Origin: Toxorhynchites rutilus septentrionalis
Lineage: Eukaryota; Arthropoda; Insecta; Diptera; Culicidae
Length of the DNA stretch: 64,000 nt
Assembly: GCF_029784135.1 (NCBI RefSeq)
Contig: NC_073744.1
Location: 10,437,429-10,501,428 of the forward strand
Reading direction: 5' to 3'
The translations under genes and the position numbers were made by a program. Within the stretch, counting starts at the first letter, position 1. Every line of letters begins with the position of its first letter. Positions 33,332 to 45,782 of the stretch are shown one piece after another. The notes under the pieces were generated by a model. That model saw nothing but the letters and a program-made list of their open reading frames with translations. It did not search any database and had not been told where the DNA came from.

Positions 33332-36300
33332 TTATCTTCTCCGACTGGGACCAGGTGCTGCTGAGCTTGGACGAGGCAGCATTCTTCGAACTGATGAAGA
33401 ATGCGGTTGCGCAGTTTGGGGTCGTGTTACAGGAGTAGGTGTGGCTGATCCTGCCCTTGGTCTCGGTGCCTGTGTGCCACGTGGAGCTACGCGTTGGGAT
33501 CCTCCAGCAATTGACGGCGGTCTTAAAGAAGAAGTAGTTTGTACCGGTCTTCTAATCGCAGTCGGTTTCGGTGGAGCGATTCTTGATGTCGTGGATTGGG
33601 GCCTTTGAATTTGTCTTGTACTAGGTGCAGGTTGAGGTTGTTGGTGTCTCTTTTGTCTTCCCTGTGTCGCCATAGGTCCGAGCCAAGCAAAATTCCTTTC
33701 ATCTTCTCGTAACGGTGAACCGGGAATTTGAACACTGGTAACTATATCGTCCAAAACTGCCTGCGATTTTAAGATTTGCTGTGCTATTTGTTGACCTTTG
33801 GCTACCGCAGCAGTATCTTCAGCATTCTGAATCATTGCGATACTTGCGTCAAGCAGTCTATCCTGTTGTTGCTTCGTTTCCTCTACGAGATCTAATAATT
33901 GATCCCGCGTATCGGCTCCTATTGGCGTGGGATGCTTTGGCGATCTAGGCGAATATCCAGTCCTTAGTAAGGTTGGTGTGTATTTGGTAGGCGTTGCTAC
34001 AAATTCTTCTCCGAAAATGTCATCAGTGTTCATAAATGATTCCTCCAAAATTTCGGGTTCAAACTGTGGCACGGCAGCAGAGAAAAATTCTTTCGGAATT
34101 TCATCAGCTTGGTCCACTAACAACGAATCATCCATTTCCATTTCGTCTATATCCAAAATCTTATCGGATTCGTCCAGCTTCTCCTCTTCTACTTCATCTA
34201 CTTCTTCTTCCTCCTCTGGCCAATCCAGCGTAAACGGTGCATACTGGGGAATTTCAACGTCAACCAGTTCATCAGGTTCTATTCCTTGAGGGATCTGTTC
34301 AACTGTTTGCTTTTGAGTTGTTCGTAACATTTCTAAGCGCGATGCAATCGCACTTCGAGTTGGTGTCAACGGAACGGATGCTGTGGGAAGGACTGGTTGA
34401 ATAGCAACCAAATCATCTAGCACTTCGCTCATTTCTTCAACTATTGCTTCGCCTTTCTCCACAATTTGTTCTTTTCCTGGCGATTTCGAAACAGCTGCAA
34501 CTGCAGCAGCCTCCGATTGGAGTGATTGTTCCAATTTTTCCATAGTTTCATTCAATAGGTCTTCAGCTGGTAAACTGGTATCAAGCAATGATTCATCGAA
34601 ATCAATTTGCTGGAGCGCTCGTTTGAAGTTATTAAGTGTCTTCTCCAGTTGGTCGAAAGCTGGTGTTCCTGGTATAGCTCCCTCAGCAATTATTTCTTCT
34701 ACTGAATTGTTTAAGGTGTCTACAATACGGTTCAATGCATTCTTCACAGGACTTCCCATTTGAGCGCCCGCAAAAATGTCATCCCCAAGTTCATCATCTC
34801 CAATGAGTCCTAGTGAGGAGTCTCCAAGACGTTTAGCAGTTTCTTCCCACACATCGTTCATTCGATTCGAAATATTCAGCAATTCGTCAGTTACGTTCAA
34901 ACTCTGCTCAGCTGCCTGTTGGACAACGGGTTCTTGTATGGTCTCCGAAACGTCTTGTAATTCTTGTGCGTTTTCTACTGCTTCCTGAATCACGTCGGAT
35001 AGATTTTGTAACTGAAGTTTTATTCCGAGAGGACTAAGTGGAACTTCAGTTTCCTCTGTAGCTTTTTCCTGTAGTGGACTTTCCGGTTTCACCACCTGCT
35101 GCTCCCTGAAACGATCCAAACGACCTCGGAGTGTTTCAAGCACCTGTTTACCTTTCTTAACCTCAATCGCTAGGTTTTCAACTGACGGAGTACGCGGTTG
35201 TTCGGAAATGTTTCCGATCAATTCGTTGTGTGCTTTCACCTGCCGATTGATTCGATGCATTATCGAAGTCATTCTCTGGGGAGTTCCAGGACTGATATCA
35301 ATCAGACGAGCAGTTGTGCCTCCCGGTGAAATTTCAGGAGATTTGTAGATATAGGGTGCAGGTTTGGGTGTAGATAGTACAGGCCTTGGAAGAGTTCTCA
35401 CGGGAGTCTTTGGACTGGAACGTCCCATTGTTTCACGATACGCTCTGCGAGCTTCCTCTATTCTTCTTGTAGCACTTATTGGCGTACGAGGAGTACCTGC
35501 CCGAGGGCTAGCAAACTCAACATAATCGTCCGCGAAGTCAATGTCTTCATCTGCCAGAAACTCGCTCTCATCTTTCAGTAGGTCACTTCTGCTTCGGCTT
35601 AACTCCCGGGTTACCTCTTGCTGCCTGGGTGTTAGCGCTGCGGCATACGATATGTCTCGTGCTGGTGTTCTTGGTCTAACCGGAGAAACGTATGCCGCCT
35701 CTCCGAACATATCATCATAGGCCAACTCCTCTTCAGCAAGAAGATCTTCGGGAGCGATTGGACTATCATCAAGCAGCAAAGGTTGGAAGATTTCCTCGTA
35801 ATCACGATCGCTTACCACGAGACCAGCACCAGGTCGCCTCGGAGATGTACTCGTTTGTATTTCGATTTCGGTGGGTTCCTCATGCTGGGAGAAATCAAGG
35901 ACACGTGGTTTGGCAGCCTTCGCGGCATAGTACTGCTCCATCAGCCCACGTGTTCTGACATCTGCTCCCTCGAGTAGTTGGGCACGTCGTTGCTGCTCGC
36001 GAATTTCTTCAATTATCTCTGGAGTAGCGATCCGTGGTCTCGGTTCCGGTTGTAGATGTCGAATTTGTTCCGTGATCGGGTGCTCTTTCACAATATCCCT
36101 CACTTGGGGACGTTTTATTCTCCTTGATGGAGTCCCTGTAATAAAAATTATGGATAAATTTCAAAATTGAGATGAAGAAAGCAAGATTACATTTCATTTT
36201 GAGCATTTTTGTTTTAGGATAAGTAAATTTCTCGGTTGGTTCTATTCCAAACTGTTGCGGTTCATAGATCAGACCAGCGGTTCGCGCTCCAGAAACAAAA

Positions 36301-37395
36301 ATTGGTGGTGTGGGAGGAGCATCTGGATGACGTACAATCCGTAGGGGAGAACGAGTTTGTCTGACCGGAGATCTATGTTGTTGAATCACTCGTTGGCTTT
36401 CCTCCTTTGGAATGGTTGTTTGGCGAACCCTTCCAGGGGCCCTCAGACCACTTGGTGCCGCTGTTCCGGGTGGACGAAGTCCTGTTGGTTGTCGTATAGT
36501 TTTTGTCTTGGGAACTGCCCCTGTTCTAGCCCTAGAAGTTGTGGAAATGGGCTCTTCACCAAACGCATCCGTTTCAGCTTGAGGTTCAGGTAATTTTACA
36601 CCAAGTCGTTTTTGCAATTTCTTCGGAATCATTCGACTGGAAGAGAACATCTGTAAGTCAGTGGTTTCTTGCAATATAACATACCCACGGTTGTCTCGGT
36701 CCCGTAGAAAAGTCCGCAAAATGTTCGTCGCGAATTTGAATCTTCCTTTTGCCAGCTTCATCAATAGTAATCTTCATTTTCTGCTTCTCGGAGCGCAGTA
36801 AGCTTTCGATGCCGGCATTCAAATCCCTCATAGTGGATCGCGATGGACCCTGCAATGCCCTGGGAATTCTCGACTGTTGGGCTTGTTGGAAATCGTGAAT
36901 GGGTTGAAGCGTATAGACGTATAGAAATTCCACACCAAATTTTGGAATCTCTTGTGCCACGGAAAACTCTGTGTACAGCGGACCACCCGACAGTGCGTAC
37001 TGAGGAATTGGAAATGGAGGGTTTTTCGCAAGTTCCTCGACTATCAATTTTCGAATATCGGCTAGCTGGTAGTCTTGTGAAAAGGGCTCCAGCTTGCTGC
37101 CTGCTCCGGGGATGGTTCTGAATGGCCCAACTAAGCATTTCTGCTGGAGAACAATTAGCAGCAGTGACATGTAGTGATTGCGAAGTTCCAGATCTGGAGC
37201 AGAACGGCAGGAGGCCAATTTGCGCATCCATTGGGCAGCCAGGACTTTGTCTGAACGGGGGAGTAGGGATTACGTTGCGCTTTATAGCAAATCAATTACG
37301 TTTTTTAACCAACCTTCATCTTTTAGTTGTACAATAAGAATTTGAGCAATACGATAGAATAGCTTGAAATTTTCTTGCAAATTCACTGAATCCAT
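33332..37395 (-). CDS. large acidic, disordered protein with DUF4485-like N-terminus
   Basis: Four minus-strand exons: 37314-37395, 36685-37250, 36191-36650 and 33332-36135, all GT-AG and in frame, 1303 aa. Residues 1-75 (NFKLFYRIAQILI, VLAAQWMRKLASC, LRNHYMSLLLIVLQQK, LVGPF) resemble a DUF4485 helical domain. A middle basic Pro/Arg/Gln region follows. The long last exon is Glu/Asp-rich with TPRTP-type phosphorylation-like motifs, predicted coiled segments (about residues 650-870 and 1140-1200) and a basic Ser/Pro/Arg tail ending PSRRR. No enzyme motif is visible; the function is unknown. The intron between exons 2 and 3 would be only 34 nt, which is odd; a stop codon in it means some intron is required there. 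Confidence 0.75.
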
Positions 37396-39001
37396 TCTTG
37401 AATTATAGCCCCAATTGCAACAGACATCAAATTCAAATAGATTGAGGAAAAAAAATTAAAGCACAGATTGCTTAAATTTTCAGTGTGTAGTTTCATGTGC
37501 CCACTGGTTGTGGAAATCTTTGCACATGACCAACGTAATTTGACATATATTACAGGTGAGCTATATTTTTTTGCATCGTACAAGAAAATTACTCATGCAT
37601 ATTAAATATTGTGCAGAATCACGGCATTTTATTCATAAATCTAACAAAGTTATAAATTTTGTTGATTCAAATCCGTTTTTTTTTGTTATTTTTCTCACAA
37701 AATTGAACTCGAAGAAAAAACTAACTATACAATCATAATTTTTGCCGTTTTTTATTACAGAAAGCCCGTGAATATTGCTTACCAAAAATGTCGAACAAAT
37801 AGATGATCCTTCTGGGAATTGATTAAAATAGAGTTACATGAACGATTCGAGTTTATCAATCGCTACTGCTGATTTCTCATATGATATGAAGATATAGAGG
37901 AATATGTACGGAACAACAACATTTTATTGATAAAACTTGTGAAAAAATTTCCTCAAAATTGAACAAGAATATATCGGATTGCATGCTGTTAGGCTATGTT
38001 CCCATTGCAGCGTGGCGCCAGTGTGGCTTGGGGAATATACACATGATCGTGACATGCCGAGGCGCCACTCAGTGTCACTTTGGATGCGCTTTATACCTGT
38101 AACTGGACATTGGAGATGACAGTGGTACAGTGTCGGTGTTTCAATGTGGGGCCATAATTTCGGCACCGAACTCGATGTTTACAAAAATGTCCAATTAAAC
38201 GTGTCGCATCACAGGTCTGTCCAATTAGCAAAATGTCGCATTGAATGTAACTTAGGGTGCTCATACACTGTTTAACCGAAGACACATATTTGACTCTTTC
38301 TGGCAGATAAAATTTGGTCAACGTGTACTGATAAAATATATTCGACAAAAAACACGATAAGCAAATATTCAATTATTGCATGCCTACAATATTTTTTTGG
38401 TCTGTTCTTCGAACCTGTCGGTACATGTGTTGTAATTTTCGGATAGTTGGATCGAGAACGAAGTAAACCACTTGTGATTGGTTTGAACTTTTACAAAGGA
38501 ATGACATTTTATTTGAGTGAAAGATAAGTCAATGACATACTAGCGTGGTAGACTGGTTACATATGAATTCAATTATAGCAAATTTATAGCAACATGGTTA
38601 GGTTATCTTCAATATTTCAGTCGATTTTTTTTCCATGCAAACAGTATACGGCCGCCTTTAGAGCTGCCGCAGACTACAGACTATTGTCGGCCGATAGATT
38701 GGTCGGACGACTTAATCGATATGGAGCGATATGCATATGCGCACACTACACCAATTCTGTACCGGCCGATAAAAAAGTTTCATAGGCTTCCCGATTGCAT
38801 TCAAACTATTCTGTTGGTCAACTGTCGGCCGTCCGTTTAATCAGTACTGGCTAGCATCGATCTACACACATACGACGATTGTTTATCGGCCGATAGATCA
38901 ATTCGCTCACAATTTTGACATCCGACATACGTGCCGTGCGAATCACTGAGAATGTAATACACCCAATATTCTCTGAATCTCTTTTTGATTTTCCTTCACC
39001 G
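37396..39001. other. intergenic DNA upstream of the DUF4485-like gene
   Basis: The left end should hold the promoter of the gene ending at 37395. CGGCCGATAGAT-type motifs recur at about 38680-38900 in both orientations. A GTGGGGCCATAATTTCGGCAC block near 38140 resembles blocks at 41280 and 48655. No gene is supported. Confidence 0.4.
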
Positions 39002-39901
39002 CCCAGCAAACATTAAATCGCATAGCAAGCGTATATATAACATCATATGCCCTAAAATTTGGATGCCATATAATGCGCCTAACTAGCATATGCATGCAAA
39101 AGTGGAGGCCATATACATGCATGGCAAATGCCTACCAAATTTGTTTGGATGAATATGCAACTTTGACCGGCTATAATAGCGACTTTTGCCATACTCATAT
39201 ACCAATTATTACAGACATAGAAAAAAAAAACAAATGGCGCAACATATTTTCGTGAAATGTTTATTATAGCCTCACGATTCGCCATTTTTATGTATGAGTA
39301 TTTATGTTTGTAGAAATAATAATTGTTTGATTGACTTGTGTTGGGAGTGGAATATGAATGTTTGAAATGGCACAGATTGATGTTTGGTGAAAACTGCTCC
39401 GATGTGGGTTCGAACTCCGGTCGTCTGGATTATCATCCACCAGCTATCTCGCGCGGCTATCTGAAATTTAATTCAACAGCGGTTAAAACTTTCGAGTGCA
39501 TCAGAATTTCATTGACATTTCAATATGATGTAATATGTTCTTTATTAGGATCTAATATGATTCACTGTTTCATGATTTTCTTCAGCATGCAACACGATTC
39601 ACTACAGTACTGAATCGATTTAAATTATACGCTTATACGACACACAAACTGCATCAGCGTAATATACGCATATGATGCGGATTAAATATATTTTAAGACA
39701 ATGTGCATCATAAAATTGATGTTTATTATACCGAATTGCGACTTAATTTAATAATGGTATTTAAAATCGAGTTTAAACATTTAATGCGATTTCAAATATA
39801 CACGATACATACTTTGATTGATATTATATGCGATTATGATTTATTCGGATTTCTTGTAAGACTTGACACGTGCAAAATTATACGATTTAATGTTTGCTGG
39901 G
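39002..39901. mobile_element. MITE, CCCAGCAAAC family, copy 2 (900 bp) with inner insertion
   Basis: Ends CCCAGCAAACATTAAATCG and its reverse complement ATTTAATGTTTGCTGGG, as in the copy at 3587-3963, and it shares the AAAGTGGAGGC block. It is 520 bp longer. The extra sequence includes a tRNA-like piece on minus around 39395-39465 (TAGCTGGTGGATGATAA as A box, GGAGTTCGAACCC as B box), so a SINE or tRNA-related insert is likely. Confidence 0.8.
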
Positions 39902-41250
39902 TCTTCTCCGTTGTCAAACACAAATTAAATACAGCTTTTCGAGAATACTCGGCCGACAGTTGGCTAGTGTGCGCACTCTTGACCAACCCGACTGTTTGGT
40001 TGGCTCGGTGTGCGCACTAGCAACCCAACTCGATCAAACTATAGACTGAAAAAAATGTCTGCAGTGTGCGGGGGCTCTTACTGTATATCCATTTTTCATT
40101 AAAATGAAGGTGGAAGCTAGCCACAAATGGCTGCCACAATGGCCTCACCTCTCGCCCGAAAATCAATCGTTTTGCGAAACATTGTGAAGAAAATGATCGT
40201 TTTCGCACACTTCCCATCAAGTAATATCAACCAAACTCTAATCGATTACTCACAAGATATTAAATTTTCATCTGCTCTCACATTGTATAGTGAAAAACGT
40301 CGGAAAACTCGAGCTAGTGCTCTGGAAGTTAAATTTTCATTTTTCAATCGTCGGCAATAGTTTTGTTTGTATTGGTGATGCCATCGTTATTTTTTCGACA
40401 CTGATGCCAGACAACATCATCGAAACAGATATCAAAAGCACTCAATGAAATGTTGTTCCTGAGTCATAGTGTTTCATGGCATGAAAATCAATAGAATAAA
40501 ATTGTATTGATAACAATACAATTATTATTTTTACGTTTAATGGGTCTATAATGTAAGTTTTAGAATCTTTAACATTGGGTAAGAAAATTGTATTGCAGAG
40601 CTCAGAACACTGCCACGGCTGCCTATGCTTTCAAAAATAGTAAACGGAAAAGTATTACATTCAATCAAAATGCCTCGGCCAACGAAGAGAAGGGTTAAGG
40701 CTCTCCAATGTGAATATGTGAAAACAATACGATCAACGAAAGAAATATTAAGGAATTATCAACATCCAAAAGAATAATACCTAAAGAGCCCCAATTCGCA
40801 TGCATTATAAATTTGCTCATGTTACACTCGCGTATAATCAGAATTTTACTTCATATGCAAATGCACCTTCTATATATATCTATATTTGCAATTGTTCATC
40901 GGAACATATCGTTCATACATTTGACTTTAGTATTGAATTGTAATTTTTTTCAAATGTATTCGTGTCAATGAAGCGCCACATAGTCTGATAAGTGAATTGA
41001 TCTATTTACGTGTGCTTTGTTTTTCTCTCACAAACACTATTACCCCATTTTTACACGTGGGTTTACCTATACTACTACAATGGCTAGCTTCGATCTTTAC
41101 CTTAATGAAAAAAAATCAGGTGTATGGCACGATTATCGCTAACTCACTCTACCTACCGTCACCGCATATCTCACTATCCCTCTGCTGTGAAAGTTCATCA
41201 TTGACTTCACGATATGTCAGATGGTGGTAAATTGGTAATTCGCGATGACA
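39902..41250. other. intergenic DNA, no supported gene
   Basis: AT-rich. No coding sequence with recognisable motifs and no structured repeat beyond short microsatellite-like runs. Confidence 0.35.
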
Positions 41251-41251
41251 G

Positions 41252-41745
41252 AAAAAAAGTGTCGACGTCTGGTGGCGACTTCAAATTAGGGCTATAATTT
41301 GGGTCCCAAACTCGTTAGTGTAATCTCTATCAGATTAGAAGACACCAAGCCGGTTTTTGAATTTCAAAATTTAAATCAAAATTTTCACATCATGTTATTT
41401 AATTACTTGAGACACATATTTCTGACTTTCATTCAACCATATGGCTATACAATTCCAACATTGTTACTGATTTTTTTCATTATAATATAAAGTTGTCTCC
41501 ATAAACAATTTTCGTATGAGACTTTTTCCCCAACTGCAAACAAAAATGTTTTTAATTGAAATAGAATACTAATTTGATATGGAAATGCTAATTTTCATTC
41601 ATAATTTTAATTTTGAAAACTTTCATTCCGACTGAAAATCAGCTATTCTTTGACGCTCCCCTAAACTAGTAAACGAAGCTCAATGGCGTCAACGCGGATC
41701 GCTGTTTTGAAGAAAACAAATACTTTTGACGTTTGAGATGTTGGC
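41252..41745. repeat. dispersed repeat, partner of 48625-49080
   Basis: Both segments run in parallel: GTGTCGACGTCTGGTGGC, ATAATTTGGGTCCCAA, ATCAGATTAGAAG, a TTTTCACATCATGTTATTTA block, AACGAAGC and CGTCAACGCG. They are diverged and lie on either side of the MITE and BEL element. The right-hand copy reaches to within about 100 bp of the TTI1 start codon. Confidence 0.75.
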
Positions 41746-41902
41746 ACCAAAAACATGGCGGGTGCCATACGGCTGCAAAAAATTCAAAAAATCCATACAG
41801 ATTCAGGCAATTTTGCACGCTATTTACTTACCTATCGCGAGGACTCTTATAGCATACCTGGTCACTGTCTGAGTACGTTGGCACATGATAAGTAATTCGA
41901 GT

Positions 41903-42143
41903 AAAGTGCGATTCACATACAACATCCACGTCACGTTCACGTTCCGTCCCGTCACGTTGCGTCAATTATTCTTCCAAGCAGCTTTTATGCAAACATTCAC
42001 ATACACCGGCAACGGCAACTTCGACTTGCCGTTGCTGGTGTATGTGAATGCTTCAATAGGAATTGCATGGATGAATAATTGACGCAACGTGACGTGACGG
42101 AACGTGAACGTGACGTGGATGTTGTATGTGAATCGCGCTTAAT
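41903..42143. mobile_element. foldback MITE, copy 2
   Basis: Same family as 28455-28682, slightly longer and with a fuller arm (ATCCACGTCACGTTCACG at the left, matched at the right). Ends GCGATTCACATAC / GTATGTGAATCGC with TAA on both sides. Confidence 0.9.
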
Positions 42144-42453
42144 TCGCAGCCGGATGACGTCTTTAGAGAACCCCCATTGAACTGACAGGAGTCAACATAT
42201 CGGGTATCCCACTGACATTTTCCCTTTGTTTTCATATGAATTGGGTATCCCACTGACAGTTCTGCTTGAGATTTTGCTAACGATCCTAGCATCAATCATA
42301 GCACCCGGCTGGTAATCAATCATATGAAAACAATCATATGAAATGCACTTTCAGCCATATTGGAATTGCTGTCGGTATTGTTTACAAACAGCATCAGAAC
42401 GCTCCCGGCGACTCTCTACAAACTGCTGCGACGCTTATTCGAACGATGCCTAC

Positions 42454-43127
42454 TGTTACGGACAGCTGAGGCTTATCGCGGATCGAGTTACAGATCCATA
42501 AGATAAGCAATATTTGAGATTATATTTAGAAAAGACCTCCAAGCGAGGTATAGAAACGTTTAGAAAGGACCAATGTAAGGCAATTAAAAGATGTAAGAGC
42601 TCAAGTGTTTTGTTAGGCTAGAAAAAGCTTGTAGTTCGAAATTATTGCCGGTCATAAATTCAGAATGGACGAATATTTAAATAGCGTCCGGTAAACAATT
42701 TAATGCATGCATCATTTAGGATGCATTTTTATTACCCTTTTCCATCCCTAGCTGCGCTCAGCCAGATACACCAGCAGGGTGTAATAAAATAAAAGGATGT
42801 TATTTAGAGCGAAGGATGGAAAGGGGAAATCCAAGAATAAGATAGGCGCACCGACGAGGTGCTATAAACTTAAGGTATTTTCTTAGGGTAGTGCAGCCGT
42901 CTCAGACTGCACGTTACCATACGCTAGAAGAAGGGACAAGGAAGGTAGATGATCTAAACGAAACCGATATGTTATCGGTTTTCAAGAGAGAGAGAGGAGA
43001 TGTTCCTCGTCAATCTTAGTTTAAGGAACCATGTATATATTGTGAAACTTTTGAATAAATTTTTTAGTATTGTAACAGAACTCACGCGAAAGCGTTAAAA
43101 TTTTTCTTTCAATAGAGAAATTTTTCA
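42454..43127 (+). repeat. 5' LTR of the BEL/Pao-type element
   Basis: 674 bp with TG...CA ends. Contains an AATAAA at about 43052-43057 as a likely polyadenylation signal. It is followed at 43128 by the candidate primer-binding site. Confidence 0.95.
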
Positions 43128-43195
43128 TGGTGGCTCCAGAGAGGAGCAAGTTTTTCCTTTTATTTAAGTACAAAATGTGTTAATTTGCGAACTCT

Positions 43196-43715
43196 TCTCG
43201 GCAGTGGATGCCAGAGGTGATGTTCGTGAAATCTTCTCAGCAGTGAATGCGAGAAGTGTGAATTTGTGAATTCTCAAAGGCAGTGGATGCCTAAAAAGTG
43301 CATTTCTTTCGTGAATTTTATCAAAAGGCAGTGGATGCCTAAAAAGTGTATTCGTTTCGCGAATTTTCCTAAGGCAGTGGATGCCTAAAGAGTTTATTAT
43401 TTTCGCGAATTTTCCTAAGGCAGTGGATGCCTAAAGAGTGTATTATTTTCACGAACTTTCCTAAGGCAGTGGATGCCTAAAGAGTGTATTATTTTCGCGA
43501 ACTTTCCTAAAGGCAGTGGATGCCTAAAGAGTGTATTATTTTCGCGAACTTTCCTAAGGCAGTGGATGCCTAAAGAGTGTATTATTTTCGCGAACTCTCC
43601 TAAGGCAGTGGATGCCTAAAGAGTGTATTCTTTTCGCGAACTTTCCTAAGGCAGTGGATGCCTAAAGAGTGTATTCGTTTCGCGAACTTTACTAAAGCAG
43701 TGGATGCTATATACA
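43196..43715 (+). repeat. 12-copy stem-loop array in the element's leader
   Basis: Twelve copies of AGGCAGTGGATGCCT (stem AGGCA/TGCCT, loop GTGGA) are spaced about 46 bp apart, near 43202, 43241, 43283, 43326, 43373, 43421, 43466, 43514, 43561, 43607, 43652 and 43697. The outer two or three copies at the 5' side and the last one vary in stem sequence, several with compensating changes (CTCGGCA...TGCCAGAG). The spacers are also repeated (TTTCGCGAACTTTCCTAA). Confidence 0.93.
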
Positions 43716-44047
43716 CACATAAATATATGTTAATTCAAGTACCAGAAGGCAGTTATTATAAATATGACCAACTGCCGCAGCAGCACGTGGTCGTGGAGTT
43801 AGAAGCAAGAGGTAGCAGCAGTATCCTCGGCACAATCGGAGAGACCATCGCTAGAGATACCAGGAACTGTCAACCAGCGGAACCAGAAGCAAGCGGTGGC
43901 ATTAGATGCAGCAGCACCAGCATTGGCACTATCAGAAGTGACAAGAACAATCCGAGCCAGAAGGTTTGGACCACTCAAGAACCAGTCGGCACCAGCAGCA
44001 GCAGTAGTATCCCAGCACCAGATGAGTTAATCGAAAAACAGGTATAG
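43658..44047 (+). CDS. possible small leader ORF of the LTR element, 129 aa
   Basis: Open frame from the end of the repeat array to a TAG at 44045. Ser/Glu/Gln-rich, with no family I recognise. CAG|GTATAG at its end could be a splice donor towards the next ORF. It may be translated or merely open because of the biased composition. Confidence 0.3.
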   Translation: MPKECIRFANFTKAVDAIYTHKYMLIQVPEGSYYKYDQLPQQHVVVELEARGSSSILGTIGETIARDTRNCQPAEPEASGGIRCSSTSIGTIRSDKNNPSQKVWTTQEPVGTSSSSSIPAPDELIEKQV

Positions 44048-44198
44048 AATTAATCTATATTAAGAATTATAGGGGTTGCGATAGCAACCATGGGAGTTTT
44101 TAAAATAGGGGCCAAGAGAGCAAAGAAATGATAAAGGAATAAATTCGTACGGTCAAGTGAGCCAACATTAAAATATAAACAATAAAATTAGTAGGAAT

Positions 44199-45782
44199 AT
44201 GGAAAACACATACAAGATGATTACCACTAAATACTTCACACGTAATGTGAAGGGTCACTGTCACCTATGTCACGAGTCTGATGAGGAACAGATGATTTAT
44301 TGTTGCGAGTGTGAGCGATGGTTCCACTTGAGTTGCACTAATCTAAAGCAAGCCCCTCTAACGGGTGATCGGTGGATCTGTGTCAAATGCACAGATCTAG
44401 AATATAATTATTCGAAGAAAGTGCGAATAAGTGACTTAATAGGAATACTCGCTACTAGCATATATCCTAGTGGGTGGGGAAATTATTATAAGGAGGATAT
44501 GCCAACCAAGCCGCCTCCATTTAGGGTAATTAGTGAATTGCATAGGCGAGTAAATGGCAATTCTGAATCTGAGTTTAGAAACTCAGAGGAATGCCATCAA
44601 TTAAAAATGCCTCCTCCTTGGAATCCTGATCTAGTTGATTGCAGGAGGAAAGGTAATGATTCAGATGACAAAGTATTTGAATCATCTAAAGTAACCAGAT
44701 TAATTGCACATCCTCCGTGGAACCCTAAGTTGGCTAGGTATATGAGGAGGAAAAATGACAATTCATCTGAGTCAGAAGATTCAGATGATGAAGACAAACT
44801 TGAAGTGATACAAGTTGAAATGAATGAAAAACTAGGAGATGTTAGTCCTCAGAGCGGTGAAGATGGCTGCTCATTCCCAGTGAGGAAAGAGCCATTTAAA
44901 ACCATATCAGTCGCAAAACGCGAATCTGATTATGAGAATAGTTTGCCCGCAATAGGCAAAACGGGTATCATCACAGATGTATGGGCTGTGATAGAAGAAA
45001 ATACGAAAACCTCCACAGAAAGAGGAATTATGGCGGAAAAGAAAAAACCATGCGTGATGCATGAAGTCAGGGCGGATGAGATATCTGCAAATAAAGAAAT
45101 AGCGGATTCCAATAATGGAAACGCTAAAAATTTTAAGATAGAAAAACTATCTATCAACCTTCAAGATCCAGAATGGGAAAGGCCAGCTACTGGATTAATT
45201 AAGAATTCTGATGCAACACTGATTGTTGAACAGAAAATAAAATACCCAACTGAAAAACGGTTTGAAGAAATAGAACCACCTGTAGCAGTAGAGGAAGTAG
45301 TCCTCAGAAATAGAACAAAAATATTAGCAAAATTTTATTTGAAGACGAAAGCCTGGCGTGAAGGTTTTAAAAAATTCCTTAGAAGTGCAAAGTTCATCCC
45401 AAAAATTGGGAGCCAATGTAAAACCAAAAGTGTTATCATCAAGATGGATGATTCATCACAAGATGCTAACATACAATTTGAAAACTCAACAAATATAGAG
45501 ATTTGTGTTATTGAGCCTCCGAGGAAGGTAGCGCCAGAAATAACACCAAAGGAATTGTTTATAAATGAATCTTCATTTCTTCCAAGGAGAAATAATTCCC
45601 ACAATAGAAAATCATATTCAGTCGATAATTATAGTATTGGAAATCTCGATAAATACTGTACCCCAGATTACCAGTATCCTCGACGTCGTATCAAAAACGA
45701 CTTCCACTCTGTAACCGCGAGTTACACTATTGTACCATCATTAACGAAATATGATGAATATTCTATTTTGCAAAATTTGTGA
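44199..45782 (+). CDS. PHD-finger protein of the BEL/Pao-type element, 527 aa
   Basis: Begins at ATG 44199, the first in a long open frame, and ends at TGA 45780. Residues 21-64 form a complete C4HC3 PHD finger: Cys21, Cys24, Cys35 or 36, Cys38, His43, Cys46, Cys61, Cys64, with WFHLSC and the WICVKC end. The rest is Lys/Glu/Ser-rich and lacks catalytic motifs. A PPWNP motif followed by a basic run and Asp/Ser is duplicated near residues 138 and 170. PHD fingers occur at the N-terminus of some insect BEL/Pao polyproteins, where histone-tail reading could guide integration; that role here is inference. Position inside matching LTRs makes it the element's gene, not a host gene. Confidence 0.75.
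   Translation: MENTYKMITTKYFTRNVKGHCHLCHESDEEQMIYCCECERWFHLSCTNLKQAPLTGDRWICVKCTDLEYNYSKKVRISDLIGILATSIYPSGWGNYYKEDMPTKPPPFRVISELHRRVNGNSESEFRNSEECHQLKMPPPWNPDLVDCRRKGNDSDDKVFESSKVTRLIAHPPWNPKLARYMRRKNDNSSESEDSDDEDKLEVIQVEMNEKLGDVSPQSGEDGCSFPVRKEPFKTISVAKRESDYENSLPAIGKTGIITDVWAVIEENTKTSTERGIMAEKKKPCVMHEVRADEISANKEIADSNNGNAKNFKIEKLSINLQDPEWERPATGLIKNSDATLIVEQKIKYPTEKRFEEIEPPVAVEEVVLRNRTKILAKFYLKTKAWREGFKKFLRSAKFIPKIGSQCKTKSVIIKMDDSSQDANIQFENSTNIEICVIEPPRKVAPEITPKELFINESSFLPRRNNSHNRKSYSVDNYSIGNLDKYCTPDYQYPRRRIKNDFHSVTASYTIVPSLTKYDEYSILQNL

Noticed and set aside
43196..43715. CRISPR-like array
   Set aside because: Spacers are themselves repeated, the repeats are only 15 bp hairpins, and the setting is a eukaryotic retroelement leader.
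44199..45782. PHD-finger ORF as a host chromatin gene
   Set aside because: It lies between identical LTRs with a target duplication and beside a BEL/Pao integrase scrap, so it belongs to the element.
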